A stretch of DNA of 64,000 nt from Variovorax saccharolyticus (GTDB lineage Bacteria > Pseudomonadota > Gammaproteobacteria > Burkholderiales > Burkholderiaceae_C), in NCBI RefSeq assembly GCF_030316765.1, contig NZ_JASZYT010000001.1, positions 620,001 through 684,000 of the forward strand, given 5' to 3'. The notes under the pieces are model-generated. The model was not told the origin of the DNA. It searched no databases and was given only the letters and a program-made list of their open reading frames with translations. Position numbers and translations under genes: made by a program. Shown piece by piece: positions 30,769 to 39,540 of this stretch. Each line of letters begins with the position of its first letter. Within the stretch, counting starts at the first letter, position 1.

Positions 30769-31458
30769 ATGGCCACAAGAAACTCGCCCAAGCCCCCCGC
30801 GGCCTCGCCCTGGAAGCCGGCCGGCGCTCGCGCGCAGCAGCGCGAGGCCAAGCGCAATGCCGTGCTGCAGACGGCGGCGCGCCTCTTCAACGAGCGCGGC
30901 TACCACGCCACTTCGCTCGACGACATCGCCGAGCAGCTGCACGTCAGCAAGCCCACGCTCTACTACTACGTGAAGAGCAAGGACGACATCCTGCTCGAGT
31001 GCGTGCGCACCGCGCTGGGCATGATGCAGCAGGGCATCGACGAAGTCCGGCGCGCCGGCGGCAGCGCGATCGACCAGCTGATGGCGTGCATGCGCATCTA
31101 CTCGCGCATCGTGACGATGGACTTCGGCATGTGCGTGATCCGGATCGGAGAAGACCCGCTGCCGGCGCCGCGGCGCAAGGAGCTGCGGCGGCTCAAGGCC
31201 GGCATCGACGGCGAGTTCCGCCGCCTCATCGCCGACGGCATCGCCGAAGGCTCGCTGGCGCCCTGCGATCCCAAGATGGCCGCCTTCGTGCTGGCCGGCG
31301 CGCTGAGCTGGATCGGGCGCTGGTACCGGCCCGACGGCGGGCTCGATCCGGACGAGATCGCCGACCAGAGCATCGCGCTGCTCATGTCGGGCGTGCAGCA
31401 GCGGGACCCGTCGCCGAAGAGGATTCCGAAGAAGCCTGCGGTGCGCAAGTCAAAATAG
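30769..31458 (+). CDS. TetR/AcrR family transcriptional regulator
   Basis: 229 residues from ATG 30769. The TetR HTH spans about 27-75 (AVLQTAARLFNERGYHATSL, then DDIAEQLHVSKPTLYYYVKSK), followed by a helical ligand-binding domain and a Lys/Pro-rich tail. An in-frame ATG at 30721 would add 16 residues but lies only 6 bp from the palindrome's right arm, so the shorter form is preferred. Divergent from the liv-ligase operon, it likely represses it until an acyl-CoA or aromatic acid is present. Confidence 0.88.
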   Translation: MATRNSPKPPAASPWKPAGARAQQREAKRNAVLQTAARLFNERGYHATSLDDIAEQLHVSKPTLYYYVKSKDDILLECVRTALGMMQQGIDEVRRAGGSAIDQLMACMRIYSRIVTMDFGMCVIRIGEDPLPAPRRKELRRLKAGIDGEFRRLIADGIAEGSLAPCDPKMAAFVLAGALSWIGRWYRPDGGLDPDEIADQSIALLMSGVQQRDPSPKRIPKKPAVRKSK

Positions 31459-31461
31459 CGG

Positions 31462-31875
31462 ATGTCCACGCCGCGCCCGCCTGTCCTCATCGATCCGCTC
31501 GAAGTCGAGTTCAGCGCGATCCGGGCCCAGGGCGCGGGCGGCCAGAACGTCAACAAGGTCTCGAGCGCGGTGCACCTGCGCTACGACATTCCTGCGAGTT
31601 CGCTGCCGGACGGCGTCAAGGAGCGGCTGCTCGCCTTGCGCGACAGCCGCATCACGCAGGAGGGCGTGCTGGTGCTCAAGGCGCAGCGCCATCGCAGCCA
31701 GGACATGAACCGCGCCGATGCGCTGGCGCGACTGCAGGAGCTGGTCGATGGCGTTGCCGAGCCGCCGCGCGTGCGGCGCGCCACCAAGCCGAGCTATGGC
31801 TCCAGGCAGCGCCGGCTCGAGGGCAAGAGCCAGCGCTCGGAGATCAAGAGCCTGCGGGGGCGGGTGAAGGACTGA
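31462..31875 (+). CDS. arfB: Alternative ribosome-rescue factor B (YaeJ/ICT1-like peptidyl-tRNA hydrolase)
   Basis: 137-residue rescue factor that releases peptides from ribosomes stalled without a stop codon. The catalytic GGQ is in RAQGAGGQNVNKVSSAVHLR (about 24-43), followed by the basic C-terminal tail (about 105-137: TKPSYGSRQRRLEGKSQRSE then KSLRGR) that probes the empty mRNA channel. Too short for RF1/RF2. It starts 3 bp after tetR; its 3' end overlaps the convergent SulP gene by 32 bp. Confidence 0.95.
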   Translation: MSTPRPPVLIDPLEVEFSAIRAQGAGGQNVNKVSSAVHLRYDIPASSLPDGVKERLLALRDSRITQEGVLVLKAQRHRSQDMNRADALARLQELVDGVAEPPRVRRATKPSYGSRQRRLEGKSQRSEIKSLRGRVKD

Positions 31876-33556
31876 GCGACACCGGCGCGCTCACCGGCCG
31901 CGAGAGCGCCGCCAGCGCTTCCCCATCGGTCCGGTAGCTGAACAGCAGCGGTCCCGGCGCCAGCAGCCCGGCGCGCTCGAGCACCTGCTGCGCCGGCAGC
32001 TTCAGTCCCGAGATGTGCAGCCGCACGCCCTGCGACTCGAGCAGGCGGCGGATGCTGCCGAAGACCTCGGCGCCCGTGATGTCGATGCGGTTGATCGGGT
32101 AGGCGAACAGGCAGACGTCGGTGAGGCCCGGCCGCTGGGCCAGCGCGACCGTGATCGCGCGCTCCAGCGTGCTGGCCGAGGCGAAGTCGAGTTCGGCGTC
32201 CATGCGCAGCGCGTAGAGGTCGGGCGCCAGCGGTGGAAGGTGCCACAGGTGGCGGTCGCGCAGGCTGCCGTCCGGGTGCAGGCCGACCTCGATGATGCGC
32301 GGATGCAGATGGCGGTACATGTAGTGCGCCAGCGCCGCCAGCAGGCCGCCCAGCACGCCCCAGTAGATCGACGGCGCAGTCGCGATGGTCAGCGCGAAGG
32401 TGCCGAGCGCGATCGCCGCCTCGATGCGGGAGATGCGCCACAGCGCGACGAAGGCCGAGGGCCGCAGCAGGCCGATGGTGGCGGTGGCGACGATCGCGGC
32501 CAGCACCGCCTGCGGCACGTGGTAGAGCAATGGCATGGCCCACAGCAGCGCGGCGGCGACCACGGCGACACTGAAGAGCGTGGCCCATTGCGTCTTGGCG
32601 CCGGCATAGAGCGTGATGGCCGAGCGCGAGAAGGAGGAGCTGGTCGGGAACGAGCCGGTCAGCCCCGATGCGATCTTGCCCAGGCCCTGGCCGATCAGGT
32701 CCTGGTTCTCGTTCCAGAGCTTGCCGGCGCGGGCGTTGTCGACCTTGGCGCTCGATGCGGTCTCGAGAAAGCTCACCAGCGTGATCAGGAAAGCCGGCAG
32801 CAGCAGGTTGCCGAGCTCGTTGACAGTGAGGCCGCCTGGCCAGTAGAAGTGCGGCAGGCCCGAGGGCAGCTTGCCGATCACGGCGCCTCCGTTCAGCGCA
32901 TAGCCGACCGCGGCGCTGATCGCCGCGGCGGCCGCGACCAGGCCCATGGTGGTCGGAAAGCGCGGCGCGAAGCGCTTGCCGATCCACAGCGACGCCATGC
33001 CGCCGAGTCCGAAGGCGATCGCCACCAGGTCGGGCAGCGGGCCGTGCATCAGCTGCGCCACCGATCGGCCGGTGTAGCCCAGCAGCGCCGGCAGCTGCGA
33101 CAGCGTGATCAGCACCGCCGCGCCCTGCGTGAAGCCCATCAGCACCGGCGAATTGACCATCCGCAGCACCCAGCCGAAGCGCGCTGCGCCCAACGCCACC
33201 TGCATCAGGCCCGACAGCAGCGTGAGCCAGACCGCATACGCCACCCATTCGCGGCTGCCCGGGATCGCCAGCGGTGCCAGCGAGGCGCCGACCAGCAGAC
33301 TGGTCAGCGCAGTGGGCCCCACCGACAAGCGCGCGGAAGAGCTGAACAGCAGTGCGACCAATGCCGGCAGCAGCGCGGCGTAGACGCCGGTCACCAGCGG
33401 CATGCCGGCCAGCGCCGCATAGGCGACGCCTTGCGGGATGACCATCAGCGCCACGGTGAGGCCCGCGGCCGCCTCGTTGACGAGCAGTGCCCGGTCGGGA
33501 CGCGGCCAGGCCAGGAAGGGAAGCCAGCGCTCGAGTGGGTCGCGGGTCAGGGCCAT
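31844..33556 (-). CDS. SulP family inorganic anion permease
   Basis: 570-residue membrane transporter with about 11-12 hydrophobic segments (about 25-420) and a C-terminal cytoplasmic STAS domain (about 435-545). The SulP core ALMVIPQGVAYAALAGMPLVTGVYAALLP lies near the N-terminus, and the STAS segment reads DVCLFAYPINRIDITGAEVF. Substrate could be sulfate, bicarbonate or dicarboxylate; no carbonic anhydrase is adjacent. The 3' end overlaps arfB antisense. Confidence 0.92.
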   Translation of the reverse strand: MALTRDPLERWLPFLAWPRPDRALLVNEAAAGLTVALMVIPQGVAYAALAGMPLVTGVYAALLPALVALLFSSSARLSVGPTALTSLLVGASLAPLAIPGSREWVAYAVWLTLLSGLMQVALGAARFGWVLRMVNSPVLMGFTQGAAVLITLSQLPALLGYTGRSVAQLMHGPLPDLVAIAFGLGGMASLWIGKRFAPRFPTTMGLVAAAAAISAAVGYALNGGAVIGKLPSGLPHFYWPGGLTVNELGNLLLPAFLITLVSFLETASSAKVDNARAGKLWNENQDLIGQGLGKIASGLTGSFPTSSSFSRSAITLYAGAKTQWATLFSVAVVAAALLWAMPLLYHVPQAVLAAIVATATIGLLRPSAFVALWRISRIEAAIALGTFALTIATAPSIYWGVLGGLLAALAHYMYRHLHPRIIEVGLHPDGSLRDRHLWHLPPLAPDLYALRMDAELDFASASTLERAITVALAQRPGLTDVCLFAYPINRIDITGAEVFGSIRRLLESQGVRLHISGLKLPAQQVLERAGLLAPGPLLFSYRTDGEALAALSRPVSAPVSLSPSPAPAGS

Positions 33557-33658
33557 GGGCGCGGGCCGCGGGAAATTGGGGAATGCACGCGCCGATGATA
33601 CGAAAGCGCCGGCGGCCGGCCGGCGCTGTGCATCGTGCGCCGGTCGGCCAGGAGACCC

Positions 33659-34489
33659 TCAGCTGCGCTTCTTGTGCTGGAACGCGGTCGGCGACTGGCC
33701 GGTCGCGGCCTTGAACATCGCGCAGAAGGCGCTGTCGGTCGCATAGCCGCTGGCCGACGCCACCTGGCTCACGGCCATGCCGCGTGCCAGCAGCGGCAGC
33801 GCATGCGCCAGCACGGCCTGTTGGCGCCACGCCTGCCAACTCATGCCGAGCTGGTCGCGAAAGAGGCGCGCCACGGTGCGCTCGCTGGCGCCGATCTGCT
33901 GCGCCCGCTCGGCCAGCGTGGCCCGGTTCGCCGGATTGCGCAGCAGCGCCTCGCACAGCTGGCGCAGGCGCTTGTCGGAGGGCAGCGGCACGTCGATGCG
34001 GATCTGGGTGGCGCGCTCGAGCTCGTCGACCAGCAGCGGCGCGATCCAGCGCTCGCGCTGCGCCGCGTGCGGGTCGGTGGGCGGCAGGCCGTCGGGCGTG
34101 GTGTCCAGCGCCAGCATCAGCGCGCGCAGCAAGGGGCTGATCTCGAGCACCTCGCAGCGCTCCCAGGCCGGACCGAGCCAGCTGTGCAGGTACACGGTGC
34201 GCAGTTCGGCGTCCTCGATCACGGAGACGCTGTGCGACATGTCGGCCGGCACCCAGAGCGCGCGCGAAGGCGGCACGATGTAGCTGCCGTCCTCGGTGCT
34301 CAGCCGGATCACGCCGCGGGTCGAGAAGGTCAGTTGCGGCCAGGGGTGGCGGTGCAGCTCGACCCGCGTGTCGGCGCTGAGGAAATGCTCCTTGGCCCGC
34401 AGCGGACGCAGCGCGTCGGGCGAATAGAGATGGGGCGTGAGCGGGCCGACGCTGTTGGTGGGCGCGGGCAGTTCATCGATGAGCGGCAT
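33659..34489 (-). CDS. AraC family regulator with cupin sensor (NimR-like)
   Basis: 276 residues: N-terminal cupin-like sensor (about 30-115; VELHRHPWPQLTFSTRGVIRL) and C-terminal AraC HTH pair (about 175-272; ASERTVARLFRDQLGMSWQAW, ending FKAATGQSPTAFQHKKRS). The layout matches the NimR/YeaM group, which regulates a divergent MFS exporter. Here a divergent MFS gene starts 89 bp away. The inducer is unknown. Confidence 0.88.
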   Translation of the reverse strand: MPLIDELPAPTNSVGPLTPHLYSPDALRPLRAKEHFLSADTRVELHRHPWPQLTFSTRGVIRLSTEDGSYIVPPSRALWVPADMSHSVSVIEDAELRTVYLHSWLGPAWERCEVLEISPLLRALMLALDTTPDGLPPTDPHAAQRERWIAPLLVDELERATQIRIDVPLPSDKRLRQLCEALLRNPANRATLAERAQQIGASERTVARLFRDQLGMSWQAWRQQAVLAHALPLLARGMAVSQVASASGYATDSAFCAMFKAATGQSPTAFQHKKRS

Positions 34490-34495
34490 GAATTC

Positions 34496-34508
34496 GACAA
34501 ATCTTGTC
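34496..34508. promoter_or_regulatory. Small palindrome in the AraC/MFS divergent gap
   Basis: GACAA-ATC-TTGTC lies 6 bp upstream of the AraC-type regulator's ATG and about 70 bp before the MFS gene. The arms are only 5 bp, so the call is weak, but the site is in the right place for autoregulation. Confidence 0.35.
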
Positions 34509-34578
34509 TCTGTATCGCCATTCTGCCGCGGCCGGCCGGCTTAGGATCGACACCCGAGCCAGTTTCTTGTAGCAATCC

Positions 34579-35817
34579 ATGTCATCCGATTCCCTTTCCA
34601 GCGCCTCGCCGCCCGTGAGTTCCGACGTCAAGCTGATCGGCCTCGTCGGCCTGGCGCATGCGGTCAGCCATTTCAGCCAGTTGCTGCTGGCGCCGCTGTT
34701 TCCCTGGCTGAAGGATGCCTTCGACGTCAGCTACACCCAACTCGGCGCCGTCCTGACCGTGTTCTTCGTGGTCTCGTGCGTGGTGCAGGCCGCCTCGGGT
34801 TTCATCGTCGACAAGCTCGGCCCGCGGCCGGTCCTGTTCGTCGGGCTGGCGCTGCTGGCCCTGGCCGGCTTCGGCTATGCGATCGCCCAGAACTACTGGA
34901 TGCTGCTCGGTGCGGCCGTGATCGCGGGCGTCGGCAACGGTGTGTTCCATCCGGTCGACTACACGCTGTTCAACCGCAAGGTGGCGCCGACGCGGCTGGG
35001 CCATGCCTACAGCGTGCATGGCATCACGGGCAGCCTCGGATGGGCGGTGGCGCCGGCCCTGATGGTTCCGCTGGCGCTGGCCTTCGGCTGGCGCGTGGCG
35101 CTCGCGACGGGCGGCGGGGTGGCGGTGCTGGTGTTGCTGGTCCTGTGGCTCAACCGCAGTGTCCTGTCGCTCGAAGTCAAGGAGGTTCGCAGCACGACCG
35201 GCGCGGCACCCGCAGGCGGCGAGTTCGCCTTCCTCCGAATTCCCGCGGTCTGGATGTGCTTCGGCTTCTTCTTCTTCTATGCCATGGCGCTGAGCGTGGT
35301 GCAGACCTTCGCGCCTTCCGCGGCCGGGCACCTGCACCAGGTCCCGGTGGCACTGATCGCGATGTGCCTGACCATCTACATGGTCGCCAGCGCGGGCGGC
35401 ATGGTGGTGGGCGGTTTCCTGGCCTCCGACCCGGCACGCTGCGAGCGCGTGGTCGGCGCCGGCTTCGGCGTGGCGGCGGCGATCGCCCTGGTACTGGCGC
35501 TGGCCGACTTCGCGCCGGTGCTGGTCCCGGTGATGTTCGGCGCCATGGGCTTCGCCTCGGGCATCGCCGGGCCGTCGCGGGACCTGCTGGTCAAGCGATC
35601 GACGCCGGCCAACGCGACCGGCCGGGTCTACGGCGTGGTCTACGCCGGGCTGGACATCGGCCAGGCCGTGGCGCCGCTGATCTTCGGCCGCCTGATGGAC
35701 CATGGCCAGTACGCCAGCGTGATCGTCGGGCTGGCGGTGGTGCAGGGCGTGCTGATCGCCAGCGCTTTCAACGTCCGGCGCGTGCGCCGCGAAGCGCTGG
35801 TGCCTGCCTCCGCCTGA
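34579..35817 (+). CDS. MFS transporter
   Basis: 412 residues with about 12 hydrophobic segments. SDVKLIGLVGLAHAVSHFSQ opens TM1, and the loop after TM2 reads GFIVDKLGPRPVLFVG (a degenerate DRxGRR motif A). The domain resembles the FsR/NarK-distant 'MFS_1' transporters such as YfkF/NimT-like exporters. It is divergent from the AraC regulator, its probable controller, and 25 bp upstream of the TSUP gene. Direction of transport and substrate are unknown. Confidence 0.9.
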   Translation: MSSDSLSSASPPVSSDVKLIGLVGLAHAVSHFSQLLLAPLFPWLKDAFDVSYTQLGAVLTVFFVVSCVVQAASGFIVDKLGPRPVLFVGLALLALAGFGYAIAQNYWMLLGAAVIAGVGNGVFHPVDYTLFNRKVAPTRLGHAYSVHGITGSLGWAVAPALMVPLALAFGWRVALATGGGVAVLVLLVLWLNRSVLSLEVKEVRSTTGAAPAGGEFAFLRIPAVWMCFGFFFFYAMALSVVQTFAPSAAGHLHQVPVALIAMCLTIYMVASAGGMVVGGFLASDPARCERVVGAGFGVAAAIALVLALADFAPVLVPVMFGAMGFASGIAGPSRDLLVKRSTPANATGRVYGVVYAGLDIGQAVAPLIFGRLMDHGQYASVIVGLAVVQGVLIASAFNVRRVRREALVPASA

Positions 35818-35842
35818 AGGCGGCGCCGGCCTCACTCACGCC

Positions 35843-36601
35843 TTGTCCAGTTCGATCTACCTGATCGTCGCGCTCGGCGCGCTTGTGGCCGGCTTCGTGC
35901 AGGGCCTGTCGGGCTTTGCCTTCGGACTGGTCGCGATGTCGTTCTGGGCCTGGGCCGTGGACCCGCTGGTCGCCGCCATGCTGGCGGTGTTCGGCGCCCT
36001 CGTCGGGCAGCTGATCGCCGCGGTCACGGTGCGCCGCGGCTTCGACTGGCCCACCCTGTGGCCCTTCCTGGTCGGCGGTCTGGCCGGCGTGCCGCTGGGC
36101 GTCTGGCTGCTGCCGCACCTCGACGTCCCGCTGTTCAAGGCCTGCGTCGGCGGCCTCCTGGTGATCTGGTGCCCGGCCATGCTGATGGCGCGCAGCCTGC
36201 CGAAGATCCAGGCCGGCGGCCGCACGGCCGATGGCGTGTCGGGCCTGCTGGGCGGTGTCTGCAGCGGCGTCGCGGGTTTCTCCGGCGCCATCCCGACGCT
36301 CTGGTGCACGGTGCGCGGCATGCCCAAGGACGCCAGCCGCGCGGTGGTCCAGAACTTCAATCTCGCGATGCTCGCGGTGTCCTTCGCGATCCACCTGGCG
36401 GCGGGCAACGTGCGCCTGTCGATGCTGCCGCTGTTCGGCATCGTGGCGGGCGCGGTGCTGCTGCCGGTGCTGCTCGGCGCCCGGCTCTACGCCGGCATCA
36501 GCGAAACGGCGTTCCGCAACCTGGTTCTGGGACTGCTGACCGCCTCGGGCGTTGCGCTGCTGGCGTCGTCGCTGCCGGCGCTCGCGGTGCGCGCGGGCTG
36601 A
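35843..36601 (+). CDS. TSUP (TauE/SafE) family transporter
   Basis: 252-residue membrane protein with about 8 hydrophobic segments. GALVAGFVQGLSGFAFGLVA near the N-terminus and GLLGGVCSGVAGFSGAIPTL mid-protein are the duplicated TSUP signature halves. The family exports or imports sulfonates, sulfite or organosulfur anions. It starts with TTG at 35843, as no upstream ATG keeps TM1. It probably shares a transcript with the MFS gene and ends 9 bp from the convergent ribH. Confidence 0.85.
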   Translation: MSSSIYLIVALGALVAGFVQGLSGFAFGLVAMSFWAWAVDPLVAAMLAVFGALVGQLIAAVTVRRGFDWPTLWPFLVGGLAGVPLGVWLLPHLDVPLFKACVGGLLVIWCPAMLMARSLPKIQAGGRTADGVSGLLGGVCSGVAGFSGAIPTLWCTVRGMPKDASRAVVQNFNLAMLAVSFAIHLAAGNVRLSMLPLFGIVAGAVLLPVLLGARLYAGISETAFRNLVLGLLTASGVALLASSLPALAVRAG

Positions 36602-36610
36602 GTTCGCCGC

Positions 36611-37123
36611 TCAGGCGGCGATCAGCGCATCGACGCGGCGCAGGCCCTCGATGGTCTTCACGCAGGCTTCGGCGGCTTCGGTGCCCTTGATCGCGAAGTG
36701 CCGGTGGAAGTACTTGCGATGCTCCACATGCTCGTGGAAGTGGTGCGGCGTGAGCACTGCCGACAGCACCGGCACGCCGGTCTCGAGCTGCACCGTCATC
36801 AGCGAGTCGACGACCGTGCTGGCGACGAAGTCGTGGCGGTAGATGCCGCCGTCGACCACCAGTGCGCAGCCCACGATCGCGGCATAGCGGCCCGAGCTTG
36901 CGAGGCGCTTGGCATGCAGAGGGATCTCGAAGGCGCCGGGGACGTCGAACACGTCGATGGTGTCGACCGGCACGCCCAGGCGCTTCATCTCGGCCAGGAA
37001 GGCGTCGCGGGCCTGGTGGACGATGTCCGAATGCCATTGCGCCTGCACGAAGGCGATGCGCTGGCCGCGCGGTGCATCGGCGGCGGGAACGGCGGAGAGG
37101 GGAAGGTCGTTGATCTGACTCAT
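36611..37123 (-). CDS. ribH: 6,7-dimethyl-8-ribityllumazine synthase, type II (RibH2-like)
   Basis: 170-residue enzyme of the penultimate riboflavin step, condensing the pyrimidinedione with dihydroxybutanone phosphate. RIAFVQAQWHSDIVHQAR, DVPGAFEIPLHAK, the GCALVVDGGIYRHDFVAST active-site loop and LTPHHFHEHVEH closely follow Brucella RibH2 as I recall it, rather than the standard RibH (KGxxTPHFDY pattern missing). AAAGG precedes ATG 37123. It stands alone under an FMN riboswitch, away from other rib genes. Confidence 0.92.
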   Translation of the reverse strand: MSQINDLPLSAVPAADAPRGQRIAFVQAQWHSDIVHQARDAFLAEMKRLGVPVDTIDVFDVPGAFEIPLHAKRLASSGRYAAIVGCALVVDGGIYRHDFVASTVVDSLMTVQLETGVPVLSAVLTPHHFHEHVEHRKYFHRHFAIKGTEAAEACVKTIEGLRRVDALIAA

Positions 37124-37217
37124 GGGTTGCCTTTGCAAGGATTTCCTGAATCAGGGCGCACGAACCCGAACGCGGAAGCCGGCACGCGAACGCACCGGCC
37201 CCTGCAGCGGGGTCGCG

Positions 37218-37370
37218 CTCTCTTTCATCCGGACTGTGACCGTCGGCCCCGGGATCGCACCGGGTCTGCTGACCCTGCGGCGATGAGATCGCCGCAGGCG
37301 CTCGCGGGCTTGTGCGGCTTTTCGTCGCCGCCATTACCGCCGGTGGGGAATCGCACCCCGCCCTGAGAAC
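37218..37370 (-). ncRNA. FMN riboswitch (RFN element)
   Basis: On the minus strand the conserved blocks run in order: GTTCTCAGGGCGGGGTG, ATTCCCCACCGGCGGTAA, AGCCCGCGAGCGCC, GGTCAGCAGACCCGGTG, CCGGGGCCGACGGTCACAG, and GGATGAAAGAGAG closing the junction. It begins about 250 nt and ends 95 nt before the ribH ATG. Downstream, a stable hairpin GCCGGTGCG/CGTGCCGGC with a TTCG loop lies in the expression platform, without a T-run, so control may be translational or Rho-dependent. The remaining gap (37371-37481) shows no gene. Confidence 0.95.
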
Positions 37371-37481
37371 GCTTGGCTCCGGCTTGCGCCGCAGCAGGGC
37401 GGATTCTAGGCAAGTCGGCCGACCCGCGCTGTCACCCACGAGCCAAAGCCCCAGGCCGCCGGGGGGCGGTGCGCGGGCGGG

Positions 37482-38579
37482 TCAGCGGGCCGCGAGGAAA
37501 TGCGTCATGCGCTGGAGTTCGTCGTCGAGGGCGGCGCGGAATGCCGCCCCCTTCGGCGCCGGCCCGTCCGCATAGCCGAAGACGGGCTGCAGTCTTCCCT
37601 CGCGCGCCGTGACGTTGGCCCAGCCGATGACCTGCTCGCGCCACAGCATCGGCAGGGCGTAGTAGCCGAGCCTGCGCTGGGGCGCCGGCGTGTAGGCCTC
37701 GAACTTGTACGTCCAGCCCCACAGCAGCGCGAAGCGCCGGCGGTCCCAGACCACCGGGTCGAAGGGGGCCAGCAGGCGCAGCTGCTCGTCGGGCGAATGG
37801 CGCCGCGAGCGCGGGTTCTCGTCCGCCGGCCAATACCAGGTGGTGCCGTCGACGCGGCAACTGGCGAACTGCTCGCGCGCCATCCGCAGGGCGGCCTGGG
37901 TCTGCGCCGACAGGTGCGGCGCGCCGTAGCCCAGCAGCCGCACCAGGTAGGTCAGGCTCGCGGCCGGCAGTGGCGCGTACTTGCGCACCACCAGCTCGAT
38001 CAGCGCGGCGGCGCGTTGCGCGCGGCCGGCGGGGCTGTCATCGGCGGGCGGGTGCGTCACCGCCTCGTAGACCCGGGTGCCGCTGTCGCGCCGCTTGACG
38101 CGCAGCAGGCCGCGGTAGTGCATGCCGTCGAGCAGGTGCGTGCTGGCATTGCTCGAGCCGCCCCAGTAGTTCTTCATGCGGCCGTGGGCGAAATGCAGCT
38201 CCACCTCGCGCGGATGCACCGGCCCGCGCTCGCGCACGAAGGCCAGCACTTCGTCCGCCTTGCGCCGGGTCTCGGCGTCCCAGGGGCGGGCGGCTTCGCG
38301 CGGATGCATCAGCGCCAGGTGCTCGCGCGGCAGGAAGCCGTAGTTGACCAGGCAGTCCTCCTCGACCGCGAGCCGCGTGTAGCGGTTTTCCAGGTCGCCG
38401 GCGCGATAGTCCTTGACCCGGTGGCGCAGCGTCAGGTCCTGCGCCCGTGCCGGGGCGCGGATCGGGTCCGCCTGCACGAAGCCCAGCCGGCGGATCGCGC
38501 CCGGGAGCGTGGTCGGCGGAAAGAGGGTGCGCGCCACCGCATGGCGGCGCAGATCGTCGAGGCAGGGTTCGGCAGGCAT
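37482..38579 (-). CDS. YcaQ/AlkZ-like winged-helix DNA glycosylase family protein
   Basis: 365 residues of the HTH_42 family, which includes the interstrand-crosslink glycosylases AlkZ and YcaQ (AlkX). The catalytic QxD motif of the YcaQ type is seen in GFVQADPIRAPARAQD (about 33-48). EDCLVNYGFLPREHLALMHP, WGGSSNASTHLLDGMHYRGLL and the C-terminal beta-barrel LLAPFDPVVWDRRR follow the family order. ATG 38579 is chosen; upstream in-frame sequence lacks homology. Probably repairs bulky or crosslinked lesions. Confidence 0.8.
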   Translation of the reverse strand: MPAEPCLDDLRRHAVARTLFPPTTLPGAIRRLGFVQADPIRAPARAQDLTLRHRVKDYRAGDLENRYTRLAVEEDCLVNYGFLPREHLALMHPREAARPWDAETRRKADEVLAFVRERGPVHPREVELHFAHGRMKNYWGGSSNASTHLLDGMHYRGLLRVKRRDSGTRVYEAVTHPPADDSPAGRAQRAAALIELVVRKYAPLPAASLTYLVRLLGYGAPHLSAQTQAALRMAREQFASCRVDGTTWYWPADENPRSRRHSPDEQLRLLAPFDPVVWDRRRFALLWGWTYKFEAYTPAPQRRLGYYALPMLWREQVIGWANVTAREGRLQPVFGYADGPAPKGAAFRAALDDELQRMTHFLAAR

Positions 38580-38787
38580 GCGGCGGAGGGCTGGAAAGGT
38601 CGTGGCAACCGGCAACCGATCGTTGCCGCTGCCATTTTGTCCTTCGAACCCGGCTCGCGCAGGCGGTAGGACGGTGCGCACAGACGACGACGGTGGCCGC
38701 CGACGCAACCGGCTTGCCACGGTGTCAAAGTGGTTTCACTATCCGGAAGTGCTCGCTTCCGACGCGAGCAGGGAGCTTGTGCCGAAC

Positions 38788-39459
38788 ATGGCGAACCTAG
38801 CCGATCTGGACCCATCGTTCTCGGTCCCCTGCAGGCAATGTTCTGCGCTGCTGCAGAAGGGGAATCGGTTCTGCCCGTTCTGCTTCGAAGATCAGTTCGC
38901 CGAGCGCGACGCTGCCGGCGATGCCTCGCCGCCGGTCGAGGGCGGTCGCGCCGACGCTGCCGTGGCGCCCAGGCCGGGCCGGTTGATCATCGACTTTGCG
39001 GACACGGGGCCGCCGGGTGCGGAGGAAGCCATCCAGATCCCTGGTCCAGCCGGGGCGAGCCTCGAAGAGGCCGGATCGGAGATCGGCTTCGTGCGTCCCG
39101 GCCTCTTCAGCGCCACGGAAGACCTGGGCGATGGCGCTCGCGGGGGCGCGCGATTCGCAACACCCCGGCGCCTGGTGATCGGCGTCGCCTGCGCCCTGGT
39201 GCTGGTCGCGCTCCCTGCTGGCCTGAGGCGCGCCTACTTCGATGTCCCGCCCGCAGGCGTGCATGCCGCGCTGAAGCCTCTTGCGGAGCCGCCGGCGCCG
39301 GCGCCCCCTGAGCCTCCCGTCGAGCTTGCTCCCGTGCCCGCCGCGCTGCCGGAAGCGCCGGTCGCCATCGATCCCGAGCCCGCCGGCAGCAAGGCGGCGG
39401 TCGGCAACAAGGGGTGCAGCGAGGCGCTTGCGGCAATGGCACTCTGCCCGGGACAATAG
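38788..39459 (+). CDS. Zinc-ribbon membrane protein of unknown function
   Basis: 223 residues. A zinc ribbon near the N-terminus (CRQC and CPFC, about residues 14-32) precedes a disordered acidic region. One transmembrane helix lies at about 130-150 (LVIGVACALVLVALPAG), then a Pro/Ala/Glu-rich stretch and a C-terminal CSEALAAMALC tail. GGGAGC lies 11 bp before the ATG; an in-frame GTG at 38779 is an alternative. It is 81 bp upstream of the TAXI receptor, which ends in a similar Cys tail, so the two may work together. Function unknown. Confidence 0.7.
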   Translation: MANLADLDPSFSVPCRQCSALLQKGNRFCPFCFEDQFAERDAAGDASPPVEGGRADAAVAPRPGRLIIDFADTGPPGAEEAIQIPGPAGASLEEAGSEIGFVRPGLFSATEDLGDGARGGARFATPRRLVIGVACALVLVALPAGLRRAYFDVPPAGVHAALKPLAEPPAPAPPEPPVELAPVPAALPEAPVAIDPEPAGSKAAVGNKGCSEALAAMALCPGQ

Positions 39460-39540
39460 ACAAGCGCAGAGGCGCACGAGGAAGCAAGCTGGATGTGCCA
39501 GGCATCACCTGGCGGTATCGCCAACTTCGATGGAGCCAGT

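Noticed and set aside
38432..38815. Small frames in the gap between the YcaQ-like and zinc-ribbon genes
   Set aside because: No ribosome site, no conserved feature, and they overlap the coding region or 5' gap of the real genes.
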